From Sporosarcina cascadiensis (lineage in GTDB: Bacteria > Bacillota > Bacilli > Bacillales_A > Planococcaceae): a DNA stretch of 64,000 bases. This document shows, one piece after another, positions 54,376 through 64,000 of this stretch. Positions within the stretch are counted from its first letter, which is position 1, and every line of letters starts with the position of its first letter. The stretch is from assembly GCF_009650995.1 (NCBI RefSeq), contig NZ_WHVV01000009.1, positions 62,001 to 126,000 of the forward strand, given 5' to 3'. Under the pieces are notes generated by a model. It was not told where the DNA came from and made no database searches. It was given only the letters and a program-made list of their open reading frames with translations. A program made the translations under genes and the position numbers.

Positions 54376-55803
54376 TTGAGCAAGGAATACGACTTAGTCA
54401 TATTAGGCGGCGGGACAGGTGGCTATGTGGCAGCCATCCGTGCAGCACAGCTCGGGTTGCAAACAGCTATCGTCGAAAAATCAAAGCTTGGCGGAACATG
54501 TCTGCATAGCGGCTGTATCCCAAGTAAAGCCTTACTGAAAAGCGCTGAAGTCTTTCGGGCTGCCAGCAGCGAAGCGAGTGAATTCGGTGTGAATACGGGG
54601 GATGTGTCGCTGGACTTTTCCCAAGTGCAAAAAAGAAAGAATCAAATCGTCAGTCAGTTGCATGTAGGTGTTGAAAGCCTGATGAAAAAAGGGAAGATTG
54701 ATGTCTTTCACGGAACAGGGAGAATACTGGGAGCTTCGATTTTCTCTCCAATGCCGGGGACCATTTCAGTTGAGATGGACAACGGTGATGAAAATGAAAT
54801 TCTTATTTTAAAAAACCTGATAATTGCTACAGGTTCTAAACCGAAAACTTTACCGGGATTGGATATTGATGAAGAGCAGATTCTGACTTCACAGGGAGCT
54901 CTGGAAATGAAGGCGCTTCCTTCTTCTATGACGATTATTGGCGGCGGTGTCATCGGAATTGAATGGGCATCTATGCTGAATGACTTTGGTGTGCAGGTCA
55001 CTGTACTGGATCGTCTGGAGCGCATTTTGGCGACGGAAGATCATGAAGTCGCAGCGACAGTCCAGAAGGCTCTGGAAAAGCGCGGTGTGACATTCAGATT
55101 AGGTGCAGCAATTCGAACGGATTCTATTCAGAAGCAACCAGGAGAAGTTACGGTTTCTTACCAGATGGGTGCGCAGGAATATTCAGTCAGCAGTGAAAGA
55201 CTGCTAGTATCTGTGGGCCGGGACTCAGTCATCGATGATATCGGTTTGCAAAACACTGAAATCCAAGTGGAAAAAGGTACGATTCAGACGAATAAATTTT
55301 ATCAAACGAAAGACCAGCATATTTATGCAATCGGAGATGTGATCGGCGGACTTCAATTGGCGCATATGGCGGAGCATGAAGGGTTATTTGCTGTCGATCA
55401 TATAGCGGGTATCAAGCGTGAACCTTTGGATATGGATGCAGTTCCGCGCTGTGTATATTCGTTTCCGGAGACAGCTGCTATCGGTCTGACAGAAAAGCAG
55501 GCAGAAGAACGAGGGATCAAAGTGAAAGTAGGAAAGTTTCCATTTAAAGCGAATGGAAAAGCATTGGTGAATGGCTATGCAGAAGGTTTTGTGAAAGTTC
55601 TGGCTGATCAGGACAGTGACGATATAATCGGCGTTCATATGGTAGGTCCGCATGTTACAGATCTCATTTCCGAAGCCGGTCTTGCTATGGTTCTCAATGC
55701 AGTTCCTTGGGAAGTATCTTCTGCGATACACCCGCACCCGACATTATCTGAAGCACTCAGTGAAGCGGCTTTGGCTGTTGAAGGCATTGCCATTCACATG
55801 TGA
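54376..55803 (+). CDS. lpdV: Dihydrolipoyl dehydrogenase of the branched-chain complex
   Basis: This 475-residue E3 subunit reoxidises lipoate on BkdB with FAD and NAD. It has the FAD motif VILGGGTGGYVAA, the redox disulfide Cys42/Cys47 in GGTCLHSGCIPSK, the NAD motif IIGGGVIGIEWASM and the C-terminal His-Glu dyad IHPHPTLSE. TTG 54376 after GAAAGGTGTG is preferred to GTG 54364. It lies 116 bases after bcd and 13 before bkdAA. Confidence 0.95.
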   Translation: MSKEYDLVILGGGTGGYVAAIRAAQLGLQTAIVEKSKLGGTCLHSGCIPSKALLKSAEVFRAASSEASEFGVNTGDVSLDFSQVQKRKNQIVSQLHVGVESLMKKGKIDVFHGTGRILGASIFSPMPGTISVEMDNGDENEILILKNLIIATGSKPKTLPGLDIDEEQILTSQGALEMKALPSSMTIIGGGVIGIEWASMLNDFGVQVTVLDRLERILATEDHEVAATVQKALEKRGVTFRLGAAIRTDSIQKQPGEVTVSYQMGAQEYSVSSERLLVSVGRDSVIDDIGLQNTEIQVEKGTIQTNKFYQTKDQHIYAIGDVIGGLQLAHMAEHEGLFAVDHIAGIKREPLDMDAVPRCVYSFPETAAIGLTEKQAEERGIKVKVGKFPFKANGKALVNGYAEGFVKVLADQDSDDIIGVHMVGPHVTDLISEAGLAMVLNAVPWEVSSAIHPHPTLSEALSEAALAVEGIAIHM

Positions 55804-55816
55804 AGGAGGAAGCAGA

Positions 55817-56821
55817 ATGAATAATCGTCATATCGAATTGGGTCTGACAGATGAAGCCGTGCTGCAAATGTACGAAACAATGCTGATGGCACGGCGTTTG
55901 GACGAACGCATGTGGCTGCTGAACCGTTCAGGGAAAATACCATTTGTCATTTCTTGTCAAGGGCAGGAAGCTGCCCAAGTGGGAGCGGCATTTGCCCTGA
56001 ATCATAAGAAAGACTGGATTGCGCCATACTATCGGGACATGGGAATTGTGCTGCATTTTGGCATGACACCTAAAGAGCTGATGTTGTCGGCATTTGCGAA
56101 AGCAGAAGACCCAAACTCGGGCGGCAGACAGATGCCCGGACATTTTGGTCAGCGCAAAAATCGCATAATTACCGGGTCTTCTCCAGTTACCACACAGCTG
56201 CCGCACGCAGTGGGAGTGGCGCTGGCTGCGAAAATGAATAAAGAAGATTTCATTACGTTCGTTACGTTAGGCGAAGGCTCATCCAATCAGGGAGACTTCC
56301 ATGAAGGGATGAACTTTGCCGGCGTGCATAAACTGCCGACTGTCATCATGGTGGAAAATAATAAATATGCAATTTCTGTTCCTGTCAGTAAACAGCTGGC
56401 CTGCGAACACGTATCTGACCGTGCAGCAGGGTATGGAATGCCAGGAATCACCGTGGACGGCACTGATCCTTTAACGGTGTATGAAGCGGTGAAGGAAGCT
56501 GCAGATCGTGCGAGAAGCGGTGAAGGTCCTACGCTAGTTGAAGCAGTATGCTATCGGCTGACGGCGCATTCTTCAGATGATGACCAGCGTTTGTATCGTG
56601 ACGCAGAAGAGCTGGAAAATGAAAAAAAACTTGATCCTTTACTGACTTTTCTTCATTACTTACAGGAAACAGAGCTGTTAACTGAAGACAAGCATGATGA
56701 AATAGAACAGCGGGTTAAAGAAATTGTCGATGAAGCGACGGAATATGCAGAAGCAGCTCCCTATGCAAAACCTGAACATGCGATGCGTTATGTTTATGAG
56801 GAAAAAGGAGGCGGAGCATAA
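55817..56821 (+). CDS. bkdAA: 2-oxoisovalerate dehydrogenase E1 alpha subunit
   Basis: This 334-residue alpha subunit of the thiamine-diphosphate E1 decarboxylates branched 2-oxo acids. It has the ThDP motif LGEGSSNQGDFHEGMNFAGVHKLP and the phosphorylation-loop-like YRLTAHSSDD. ATG 55817 with AAGGAGGA upstream. The stop overlaps the bkdAB ATG (TAATG), so alpha and beta are made in step. Confidence 0.95.
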   Translation: MNNRHIELGLTDEAVLQMYETMLMARRLDERMWLLNRSGKIPFVISCQGQEAAQVGAAFALNHKKDWIAPYYRDMGIVLHFGMTPKELMLSAFAKAEDPNSGGRQMPGHFGQRKNRIITGSSPVTTQLPHAVGVALAAKMNKEDFITFVTLGEGSSNQGDFHEGMNFAGVHKLPTVIMVENNKYAISVPVSKQLACEHVSDRAAGYGMPGITVDGTDPLTVYEAVKEAADRARSGEGPTLVEAVCYRLTAHSSDDDQRLYRDAEELENEKKLDPLLTFLHYLQETELLTEDKHDEIEQRVKEIVDEATEYAEAAPYAKPEHAMRYVYEEKGGGA

Positions 56822-57804
56822 TGGCCGTTCGTTCATTTATCGATGCCATTAACCTGGCAATGAAAGAAGAAATGGAACGTGATGATCAAGTATTCGTACT
56901 TGGAGAAGATGTCGGCCGAAAAGGTGGTGTATTCAAAGCGACGATCGGCTTATACGAGCAGTTTGGCGAATACCGTTCGCTCGATACTCCTCTTGCAGAA
57001 TCTGCCATTGCAGGAGTCGCAATCGGTGCTGCGATGTACGGCATGCGGCCGATTGCAGAAATGCAATTTGCGGATTTCATTATGCCGGCTGTGAATCAAA
57101 TTGTTTCAGAAGCCGCGAAGATCCGATATCGGTCAAATAATGACTGGTCTTGTCCGATTGTAATCCGGGCACCATTTGGCGGAGGCGTACACGGTGCGCT
57201 TTATCACTCGCAGTCTGTGGAATCGATGTTCGCATCCACACCTGGTCTGAAAATCGTCATCCCTTCCACTCCGTATGATGCAAAAGGTTTGCTGAAAGCG
57301 GCTGTGCGGGATGAAGATCCTGTTCTGTTCTTTGAACATAAGCGTGCGTACCGTTTGATAAAAGGCGAAGTGCCTGATGAAGATTATGTACTGCCGATCG
57401 GAAAAGCAGACATCAAGCGCGAGGGTGATGATATTACAATCATTACGTATGGTCTTTGCGTCCATTTCGCCCTGCAAGCTGCAGAACGTCTACAGGAAGA
57501 CGGGATTTCGGTTCACCTTCTGGATTTAAGAACAGTGTATCCGCTGGACCGTGAAGCAATTATCGAAGCCGCTTCCAAAACAGGCAAGGTATTATTGGTG
57601 ACGGAAGATAATCTCGAAGGCAGTATTATGAGTGAAGTGGCTGCCATCATTGCGGAGCATTGTCTATTTGAACTGGATGCCCCGGTCAAACGGCTGGCTG
57701 CACCGGATGTACCTGCTATGCCTTACGCGCCTTCGATGGAAAAGTTTTTTATGATGAATCCGGAAAAGGTAGAAAAAGCAGCAAGGGAATTAGCGGAATT
57801 CTAG
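56821..57804 (+). CDS. bkdAB: 2-oxoisovalerate dehydrogenase E1 beta subunit
   Basis: This 327-residue beta subunit completes the E1 active site. Family words include VFVLGEDVGRKGGVFKAT, DTPLAESAIAGVAIGAAMYG and FGGGVHGALYHSQSVES. It lies between bkdAA and bkdB. With its partners it makes isovaleryl-, isobutyryl- and 2-methylbutyryl-CoA, the primers of iso/anteiso fatty acids. Confidence 0.96.
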   Translation: MAVRSFIDAINLAMKEEMERDDQVFVLGEDVGRKGGVFKATIGLYEQFGEYRSLDTPLAESAIAGVAIGAAMYGMRPIAEMQFADFIMPAVNQIVSEAAKIRYRSNNDWSCPIVIRAPFGGGVHGALYHSQSVESMFASTPGLKIVIPSTPYDAKGLLKAAVRDEDPVLFFEHKRAYRLIKGEVPDEDYVLPIGKADIKREGDDITIITYGLCVHFALQAAERLQEDGISVHLLDLRTVYPLDREAIIEAASKTGKVLLVTEDNLEGSIMSEVAAIIAEHCLFELDAPVKRLAAPDVPAMPYAPSMEKFFMMNPEKVEKAARELAEF

Positions 57805-57822
57805 TCTAAGGAGGCGTGTAGG

Positions 57823-59163
57823 ATGGCAATCCAAAAAATTACCATGCCGCAGCTGGGGGAGAGTGTCACAGAAGGAACTATTGAAAAGTGGCTCGTGAAG
57901 CCCGGTGATGCGGTTGAAAAATATGATGCATTGGCTGAAGTGACAACAGATAAAGTGACTGCTGAAATACCTTCTTCATTTGCAGGGAAAATCACGGAGA
58001 TTATTGCAAATGAAGGCGAGACAATTGAAGTAGGCGGGACAGTCTGCCTGATTGAAGCTGAAGGTACAGCTGCACAGCAGCAGCCGGTTGTGGAATCTGC
58101 AGAAACAACCGTTCAACCCGAGCAAGAACGAAGTGCACAGCAAGCGCAACCGGCAAAACCGTCAGCGAAACTTGCTGCTAGAGGAAAAGCCGCAGGCCGC
58201 TATTCGCCTGCTGTCTTAAGACTTTCACAAGAACACGAGATTGATCTGTCTCAAGTATCGGGTTCTGGCAGAGAAGGTCGAATCACCAGGAAAGACCTAT
58301 TGGCTTTCATTGAAGACGGCGGGTCTCAAACGGCTCAGGCGGTTACGGAACAGCCGTCTGCTGCCTCAGAAAAACAGCCGGTACAGCAGGAGCTGACTTA
58401 TACAGATAATGAAAAGTCTGGTTTCGAGCAGAATGTCACGCCGAATGTACAGCTTGAAAACGGAGATATTGAAATTCCGATAACAAGTATCCGGCGCGCG
58501 ATTGCAAAAAATATGGTGCGTTCCGTAACAGAGGCACCCCATGCCTGGACAATGATCGAAGTGGATGTCACGGAACTAGTGGCTCTGCGTGATGGTGTGA
58601 AAGATGAATTCAAAGAAAAAGAAGGATTTAACTTAACGTATTTCGCCTTTTTCATCAAAGCCGTTTCACAGGCGCTGAAAGAATTTCCGGCTGTCAACTC
58701 CATGTGGGCAGGCGACAAAATCGTCATGAAAAAAGACGTCAATATTTCGATCGCCGTGGCGACGGACGAAGCACTTTATGTACCGGTCATTAAGCAGACT
58801 GATGAAAAAACGATAAAAGCGCTGGCCCGTGATATTCACGAACTGGCAGGTAAAGTGCGCAATGGTAAACTGCAGACGAAAGATATGCAGGGCGGCACGT
58901 TCACAGTCAATAACACGGGTTCATTTGGATCGGTGCAGTCAATGGGGATTATCAATTATCCGCAGGCTGCTATTCTGCAGGTGGAGACGATCGTAAAACG
59001 CCCGGTTGTGATGAATAACGGCATGGTCGCCATTCGTGATATCGTCAATTTATGTTTATCACTCGATCACCGCGTGCTCGATGGATTAGTCTGCGGAAGA
59101 TTCCTTGCGCGTGTGAAAGAATTATTGGAGAATATGTCGAAAGACCAGACTTCTTTATATTAA
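57823..59163 (+). CDS. bkdB: Dihydrolipoyl transacylase E2 of the branched-chain 2-oxoacid dehydrogenase
   Basis: This 446-residue E2 core has an N-terminal lipoyl domain with Lys44 in EVTTDKVTAEIP, a Gln/Ala-rich linker, an E3-binding domain (about 127-165; YSPAVLRLSQEHEIDLSQVSGSGREGRITRKD), another linker and the acyltransferase domain with the His-Asp motif DHRVLDG near the end. AAGGAGG precedes the ATG. Its lipoate is expected to come by the LipM pathway. Confidence 0.96.
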   Translation: MAIQKITMPQLGESVTEGTIEKWLVKPGDAVEKYDALAEVTTDKVTAEIPSSFAGKITEIIANEGETIEVGGTVCLIEAEGTAAQQQPVVESAETTVQPEQERSAQQAQPAKPSAKLAARGKAAGRYSPAVLRLSQEHEIDLSQVSGSGREGRITRKDLLAFIEDGGSQTAQAVTEQPSAASEKQPVQQELTYTDNEKSGFEQNVTPNVQLENGDIEIPITSIRRAIAKNMVRSVTEAPHAWTMIEVDVTELVALRDGVKDEFKEKEGFNLTYFAFFIKAVSQALKEFPAVNSMWAGDKIVMKKDVNISIAVATDEALYVPVIKQTDEKTIKALARDIHELAGKVRNGKLQTKDMQGGTFTVNNTGSFGSVQSMGIINYPQAAILQVETIVKRPVVMNNGMVAIRDIVNLCLSLDHRVLDGLVCGRFLARVKELLENMSKDQTSLY

Positions 59164-59169
59164 TGCCTG

Positions 59170-59203
59170 ACAACCTTCAGATTATTGCTGAAGGTTGTTT
59201 TTC
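59170..59203 (+). terminator. bkd operon terminator
   Basis: An 11-bp stem ACAACCTTCAG / CTGAAGGTTGT (59170-59180 with 59188-59198) is followed by Ts. Confidence 0.88.
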
Positions 59204-59239
59204 AACGTAAGTTTTAATAGTTAGGTAAATTCGGTCTGT

Positions 59240-59883
59240 ACCAAAATCGGTTCTTGAAAACTTGTCATGTCTGTATTGCGAAAATGATGCTGCAGTTTAA
59301 ATCCGCTTCGGCGCTGGGGGATTGCCTTACGCGATAAGCCTACTGGCGAAGGGCATGCATCATTGCCTTAATTTCTGCAAAGAACGCAGAAATACGGCAA
59401 AGCGAACCCTTCGCTGTTCGCTTCGCAACGGCCGACCCCGCAGTTGCGCCTACGCTTTTGCTAGAAAATGTATGTCGTGTTGCCTTTCGGCAGAGTATGA
59501 GTTAAGTTGGCGTGGTTTCGTTTCTCGACTTTGTAAACACTTTTATCACAAGGATCTAAACCTTTGCAGAATGCTAAGTATTGCATAAAACGCCTTACCT
59601 ATCGTAATAGTCTCAGATATTTTGCTCCTACTGCCTTCTCGCACAAAAATTATTAAAACACCAGCCAGTGTACCGGAGTGGAAGGCGGCGACTCTGGGAG
59701 GATCAGCCCGACAGGTGAGACAACTTGCGGGAGCGCAGCGACCAAGTTGGCTCACCGCGGGCCCTCCAGAACGCGTCCGCCTGGAACGCAGGGGAACGGT
59801 CTTCTACCCACCTACCATTCTATACTGCGCAATCACGGTCAAATCCATGAAATAGACTGTCAAGCACATGTTATTGTGAAGAG
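59240..59883. repeat. Dispersed non-coding repeat, copy B
   Basis: This 644-base block lies between the bkd terminator and mutA and is homologous to 35794-36483. Its right half folds into a long stem: GGTGAG and CAACTT (59714-59726) pair with AAGTTG and CTCACC (59744-59756), inside an outer GGCGG / CCGCC pair. A 67-base module (59365-59431, two small hairpins ATTTCTG / CAGAAAT and AGCGAAC / GTTCGCT) also occurs in copy A at a different relative place. No coding frame is supported. Confidence 0.85.
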
Positions 59884-59920
59884 GCAAATTAGCTAATAAC
59901 TTCTAATTTGCCTCTTTCTT
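59881..59920 (+). terminator. Terminator-like hairpin at the end of repeat copy B
   Basis: A 12-bp stem GAGGCAAATTAG / CTAATTTGCCTC (59881-59892 with 59903-59914) is followed by TTTCTT. No coding gene ends here, so it could close a transcript running through the repeat. Confidence 0.7.
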
Positions 59921-59982
59921 CATCTAGCACACTGCGGTACACTAGAACTAATGAAGGTTTACAAGATGGAAGGAGCACCAGT

Positions 59983-61656
59983 ATGCCGATACATAATATG
60001 AAAGCCTTTGCATTTGAGGCGCCGAGTTATGATGAATGGAAGGAAGCGGCTGTTCAGTCATTGAAAGGGAAATCTTTTGAATCCCTGCTGACTAAAACTG
60101 CTGAAGGAATTGATTTGCTTCCTTTATATACGAAAGAAGATATTGACCAGCAGCAGATTTCGCGTGTGACGAAGCCGCAATTTGGCTGGACAATTGCCCA
60201 GCCTGCCGCTGCAGAAAATGGAGAGCAGTTTCTTCTTCAGTTGACAGAGTCGCTGGAAAGAGGCAATCAGGCAATCACATATAACGGGTTAAAAGCAATG
60301 GTCTGGACGGAAGAGGAATTGCGGCAGTTAGCACAATTGCTGACAAAGCATCCGGTTCTGCTCATGGATATTGAAAAAGACGATCCTATTATGCAAGCCT
60401 TTACATTTGTTGAGGAATCTGATCGCGCTGCAGTCAAAGGGATAGTGATAAGCGATACCGCTGTTCTTCCTGGCAAATTCCCTAATTTCCGTACAAAAGG
60501 CGCTGACTTATGGACAGTACATCATGAAGGTGCAGATGCAGTAACGGAATTGGCGTTAAGTTTGGCAATTGCTGCTGAAAAGGCCGAGGAAGCCGGTTCA
60601 TTCGAAGAGTTCACTGAAGGGTTTTATGCACGATTTGCTTCAGATACGCATTTCTTCATGGAAATTGCGAAATTCCGGTCGTTCCGCGTTTTGTGGAAAC
60701 TTTTCAACGATGCCTATGGCGTGGCAAACGCGAAACAGGTTCCGCTGGTGGCCATTACCTCATTGCGTTCTTATTCGAAACTTGATCCGTATGTAAACTT
60801 GCTGCGCGGTGGAAATGCGGCATTTGCTGCTGTTCTTGGAGGAGCAGATTGGCTGACTGTCCTGCCGCATGATGTTTTAACCGGCACATCGCCGGGCTCC
60901 AATCGATATGCCCGAAATATTCAGCTGATATTGAAAGAGGAAACACATATTGATCAAGTGCTCGATCCTGCAGGCGGTTCCTATTTCATTGAGACATTAA
61001 CTGCTGAATTGGTTCGCAAGTCGTGGGATAAGTTCCTGACAATCGAAGAGATAGGCGGTTACCAGTCATACTTGCAGTCAGGCGAACTCAGCAGGCAGTT
61101 TGCACAGCGACAGAAGGAAGCAGCTGTCGGCAAAAAGACAATGATCGGAACGAATGTCTATGCGGAGTTAACGGATACAAATATTGCAGAATCACCGGAA
61201 ATTGCCGTGACGAAACGGTTAGCGGAGCCTTTTGAAAATCTTCGTGCGCGTCAGCAGGAAAGTCTGCCGAAAACGGTCCTGATCAATTTCGGTGCCCTGA
61301 AAGATTATAAGCCGCGTGCTGACTTTGTCAGTGGATTTTTGGCAGTCGGCGGAATTGAAGCGCAATGGAGCCCTTCATTCGAATCAATTGATCAAGCGCT
61401 CGGTTGGATTAGCGAACAGCAGCCTGATTATGCAGTGCTTTGTGCTTCGGCAGCGCAGTCAGAAGAGGTTATTGCCGAATTCCTTAACATGCAGAAAACG
61501 AACTGTGTAATCGATGCAGCAGGTAAATACGATCAGGATGTTGAAGATCAATGGCTTGCTGACGGTCTGCACGGCTTCATTTTTGCGGGACAGGATAAAA
61601 TCGACAAGTTGAATGAAATTGCAAACATCAAGAAAGGGGGGCTCCCAGGTGAGTAA
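59983..61656 (+). CDS. mutA: Methylmalonyl-CoA mutase small subunit
   Basis: This 557-residue non-catalytic beta subunit of the B12-dependent mutase shares the TIM-barrel fold (for example [25 protein letters not shown]) but has a degenerate C-terminal cobalamin domain without DxHxxG. ATG 59983 follows AAGGAGCA; an upstream frame from 59908 is not used. It overlaps mutB by 8 bases. Confidence 0.93.
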   Translation: MPIHNMKAFAFEAPSYDEWKEAAVQSLKGKSFESLLTKTAEGIDLLPLYTKEDIDQQQISRVTKPQFGWTIAQPAAAENGEQFLLQLTESLERGNQAITYNGLKAMVWTEEELRQLAQLLTKHPVLLMDIEKDDPIMQAFTFVEESDRAAVKGIVISDTAVLPGKFPNFRTKGADLWTVHHEGADAVTELALSLAIAAEKAEEAGSFEEFTEGFYARFASDTHFFMEIAKFRSFRVLWKLFNDAYGVANAKQVPLVAITSLRSYSKLDPYVNLLRGGNAAFAAVLGGADWLTVLPHDVLTGTSPGSNRYARNIQLILKEETHIDQVLDPAGGSYFIETLTAELVRKSWDKFLTIEEIGGYQSYLQSGELSRQFAQRQKEAAVGKKTMIGTNVYAELTDTNIAESPEIAVTKRLAEPFENLRARQQESLPKTVLINFGALKDYKPRADFVSGFLAVGGIEAQWSPSFESIDQALGWISEQQPDYAVLCASAAQSEEVIAEFLNMQKTNCVIDAAGKYDQDVEDQWLADGLHGFIFAGQDKIDKLNEIANIKKGGLPGE

Positions 61657-63805
61657 ACCCGATTTTCGTAAAGTGAATATTGAGCAGTCATTGAATGAAC
61701 TGTCGCAATTTGCGCAGACAAAAGAAGATTTCACTACAAATGAAGGCATCAAGGTCTCTCCTGTCTACACAGCGGAAGATGTTGAGGCAACAGAACATTT
61801 ACAAGACTATCCGGGAATTGCGCCGAATACCCGCGGTCCATATCCGACGATGTATGTGGCGCGCCCGTGGACAGTCAGACAATACGCAGGGTTCTCGACT
61901 GCTGAAGAAAGTAATGCATTTTACAGAAGAAACTTGGCAATGGGGCAAAAAGGTCTGTCTGTTGCTTTTGATCTGGCAACTCACCGGGGCTATGACTCCG
62001 ATCACCCGCGGGTAACCGGTGATGTGGGGAAAGCAGGCGTTGCCATTGATTCGATTGAAGATATGAAAATTTTATTCGACGGAATACCGCTCGATCAAAT
62101 GTCTGTTTCCATGACCATGAACGGCGCTGTACTGCCTGTTATGGCATTTTATATTGTCGCGGCAGAAGAGCAGGGCGTTCCCGCTGAAAAACTTTCAGGA
62201 ACGATTCAGAACGATATCCTGAAAGAATATATGGTGCGGAATACGTATATATTCCCGCCGGCTATGTCCATGCGGATTATTGCAGACATTTTTGCATATA
62301 CGTCAAAAAATATGCCGAAATTCAACTCGATTTCGATTTCCGGGTATCACATGCAGGAAGCTGGTGCTACAGCAGATATCGAGCTTGCCTATACATTGGC
62401 GGACGGGTTGGAGTATGTGCGGACAGGTCTGCAGGCAGGAATCGATATTGATTCATTTGCTCCGCGATTGTCGTTTTTCTGGGCGATTGGCATGAATTAT
62501 TTCATGGAAATTGCGAAAATGAGAGCAGCGAGAAAAATCTGGGCGCAGATGATGCAGTCATTCGATCCGAAAAATCCGAAAACACTTGCACTGCGCACAC
62601 ACTCCCAGACATCCGGCTGGAGCCTGACAGAACAGGATCCGTTCAACAACGTCACACGCACACTTGTTGAAGCAAATGCAGCTGCGATGGGCCATACGCA
62701 GTCACTTCATACCAACGCACTGGACGAAGCAATCGCATTGCCGACAGACTTTTCCGCACGGATTGCCCGGAATACCCAGTTATTTCTGCAGGAAGAGACG
62801 ATGATGACGAAAGTAATCGATCCATGGGGCGGCTCTTATTATGTGGAAAAACTGACTGAAGAACTGATGGAAAAAGCATGGGATTTAATTGAAGAAATTG
62901 AGTCGCTTGGCGGAATGGCAGAAGCAATTGAGACAGGGTTGCCGAAAATGAAAATTGAAGAGGCGGCAGCAAAACGTCAGGCGAAAATAGACTCTAAAGC
63001 AGAAACAATTGTCGGTGTAAATAAATACCGCCTGGATACAGAAGATGCGATTGATATTCTCGATATTGATAACACACTCGTGCGTCAGAAACAAATTGAC
63101 CGCATCAATAAAATGAAACACGATCGCAATGAGCAGAATGTCGAAGATGCATTGAAGGCGATTGCCGAGTCTGCAGAGAGCGGAGAGGGAAATCTTCTCG
63201 CACTGGCAGTTGACGCGGCAAGAGCGCGTGCAACAATTGGTGAAATATCCGATGCGATTGAATCTGTTTCAGGACGTCATAAGGCGGTGATCCGTTCAGT
63301 GAGCGGTGTATACAGCTCTAATTTCTCGAATGAAGAAGAGATTCAGGAAGTTACAGACATGACAGAGGAGTTTTTGGAGAATGAAGGTCGCCGGCCGCGC
63401 ATTCTTATTGCAAAGATGGGACAGGACGGACATGACCGCGGTGCGAAAGTTATCGCCTCTTCGTTTGCCGATTTAGGATTTGACGTGGATATCGGACCGT
63501 TATTTCAAACGCCTGAAGAAACCGCTTTGCAGGCGGCAGAAAACGATGTGCATGTGATCGGCGTCAGTTCACTGGCTGCAGGACATAAAACACTGGTGCC
63601 GACATTGCGTGAAGAACTGAAGAAAATTGGCCGTGAAGATATTTTAGTTGTCGTAGGCGGAGTGATACCGGCACAGGATTATGATTTCTTGCGTAAAAAT
63701 GGTGCAGCCGCCATCTTTGGACCTGGTACAGTGATTCCGGTGGCAGCCCAAAAAGTCATTGAAGAAATCTACAGACAACTGGGGTACGAGGAAGTGACGG
63801 ATTGA
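61649..63805 (+). CDS. mutB: Methylmalonyl-CoA mutase large subunit
   Basis: This catalytic subunit (718 residues) interconverts succinyl-CoA and (R)-methylmalonyl-CoA with adenosylcobalamin. It has the CoA-binding barrel with [40 protein letters not shown] family sequence and the C-terminal cobalamin domain, with axial His595 in [14 protein letters not shown] 61649 after GGGGGG lies inside the end of mutA. The stop overlaps a meaB-like start as TTGA. Confidence 0.96.
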   Translation: MSKPDFRKVNIEQSLNELSQFAQTKEDFTTNEGIKVSPVYTAEDVEATEHLQDYPGIAPNTRGPYPTMYVARPWTVRQYAGFSTAEESNAFYRRNLAMGQKGLSVAFDLATHRGYDSDHPRVTGDVGKAGVAIDSIEDMKILFDGIPLDQMSVSMTMNGAVLPVMAFYIVAAEEQGVPAEKLSGTIQNDILKEYMVRNTYIFPPAMSMRIIADIFAYTSKNMPKFNSISISGYHMQEAGATADIELAYTLADGLEYVRTGLQAGIDIDSFAPRLSFFWAIGMNYFMEIAKMRAARKIWAQMMQSFDPKNPKTLALRTHSQTSGWSLTEQDPFNNVTRTLVEANAAAMGHTQSLHTNALDEAIALPTDFSARIARNTQLFLQEETMMTKVIDPWGGSYYVEKLTEELMEKAWDLIEEIESLGGMAEAIETGLPKMKIEEAAAKRQAKIDSKAETIVGVNKYRLDTEDAIDILDIDNTLVRQKQIDRINKMKHDRNEQNVEDALKAIAESAESGEGNLLALAVDAARARATIGEISDAIESVSGRHKAVIRSVSGVYSSNFSNEEEIQEVTDMTEEFLENEGRRPRILIAKMGQDGHDRGAKVIASSFADLGFDVDIGPLFQTPEETALQAAENDVHVIGVSSLAAGHKTLVPTLREELKKIGREDILVVVGGVIPAQDYDFLRKNGAAAIFGPGTVIPVAAQKVIEEIYRQLGYEEVTD

Positions 63806-64000
63806 CAAACAGACAAAATGGAGCAGATGATTCAGCCATGCATGTCATGCGCGGTATCGAGTCGACACATGACGGGTTTATAGCCTCTTCACGTAAGCGC
63901 TTTGTTAAGAAAGCTTCTCCTGAAAAAGATCTGGAGTCTTTACGCACGGAAATCGAAAAAGGTTCCCGGCTTCATTTAGCAAAAGGCATCACGCTGCTTG
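63802..64000 (+). CDS. meaB: Probable methylmalonyl-CoA mutase-associated GTPase MeaB (5' part)
   Basis: The TTG at 63802 overlaps the mutB stop, and the frame stays open for 66 codons to the window end. The segment [20 protein letters not shown] fits the helix that precedes the G domain in MeaB/ArgK GTPases, which protect and reload the mutase with cofactor. The GTP-binding motifs lie beyond the edge, so identity rests on this segment and on position right after mutB. Confidence 0.7.
   Translation, partial: MTNRQNGADDSAMHVMRGIESTHDGFIASSRKRFVKKASPEKDLESLRTEIEKGSRLHLAKGITLL

Noticed and set aside
1..64000. CRISPR arrays, tRNA or rRNA genes, prophage or IS elements
   Set aside because: No regular short repeats with spacers, no tRNA or rRNA pattern, and no transposase, integrase or phage structural gene seen on either strand.

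Overview
The window looks like chromosome from a low-to-mid-GC, endospore-type member of the Bacillales. Gene order follows the Bacillus subtilis yqg-comG-gcv-yqh-spoIIIA-accBC-spo0A-bkd segment closely, and many starts are TTG or GTG with strong AGGAGG-type ribosome sites. Sporulation genes (spoIIIAC-AH, spoIVB, spo0A) sit beside housekeeping genes. Several departures from B. subtilis (a Na/Pi transporter where pst is expected, missing spoIIIAA/AB, missing ptb/buk, aroK behind comG) point to a Planococcaceae-like lineage such as Sporosarcina. The genus is inference.

Layout. 1-12.7 kb: envelope, phosphate and stress genes (DUF1189, Na/Pi symporter, DUF456, sodA, pbpA, MltG-like fragment, rpmG, formyl-THF cyclo-ligase, yqgQ, LtaS-type synthase, lipoprotein, MBL hydrolase). 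13.1-17.3 kb: comGA-GG competence pseudopilus operon behind candidate ComK boxes, with aroK at its end. 17.4-21.6 kb: glycine riboswitch and gcvT-gcvPA-gcvPB. 21.6-24.3 kb: AAA ATPase, rhodanese-like protein and lipM, the octanoyl transferase that feeds lipoylation of GcvH and the 2-oxoacid dehydrogenase E2 subunits. 24.4-27.7 kb: a B12-dependent ribonucleotide reductase gene (nrdJ) with two NrdR boxes at its promoter, split by two small ORF-less group I introns. 27.7-32.9 kb: MFS exporter, yqhQ, yqhR, aroQ, pepP, efp. 33.0-35.7 kb: a reduced spoIIIA operon that starts at spoIIIAC and has a very short spoIIIAF. 36.7-43.0 kb: accB-accC-yqhY-nusB-folD-xseA-xseB-ispA. 43.2-50.3 kb: dxs-tlyA-argR-recN-spoIVB-spo0A. 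50.4-53 kb: fapA-like, glpQ, DUF2627. 53.2-59.2 kb: branched-chain amino acid catabolism (bcd-lpdV-bkdAA-AB-B). 60.0 kb to the end: methylmalonyl-CoA mutase mutA-mutB and the start of a MeaB-like GTPase.

Two non-coding blocks (35.8-36.5 and 59.2-59.9 kb) are diverged copies of one dispersed repeat. They share modules in different arrangements, and one stem shows a compensatory base change, so the repeat probably folds as RNA or single-stranded DNA.

Functional links: NrdJ and methylmalonyl-CoA mutase both need adenosylcobalamin. LipM supports GcvH and BkdB. The Bkd complex makes branched acyl-CoA primers for fatty acids, to which AccB/AccC contribute malonyl-CoA. Propionyl-CoA from isoleucine/valine breakdown could drain through MutAB. 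The strongest unusual points are the doubly interrupted nrdJ, the truncated spoIIIA operon with its own candidate SigE promoter, the single-aptamer glycine riboswitch, and the mosaic repeat.
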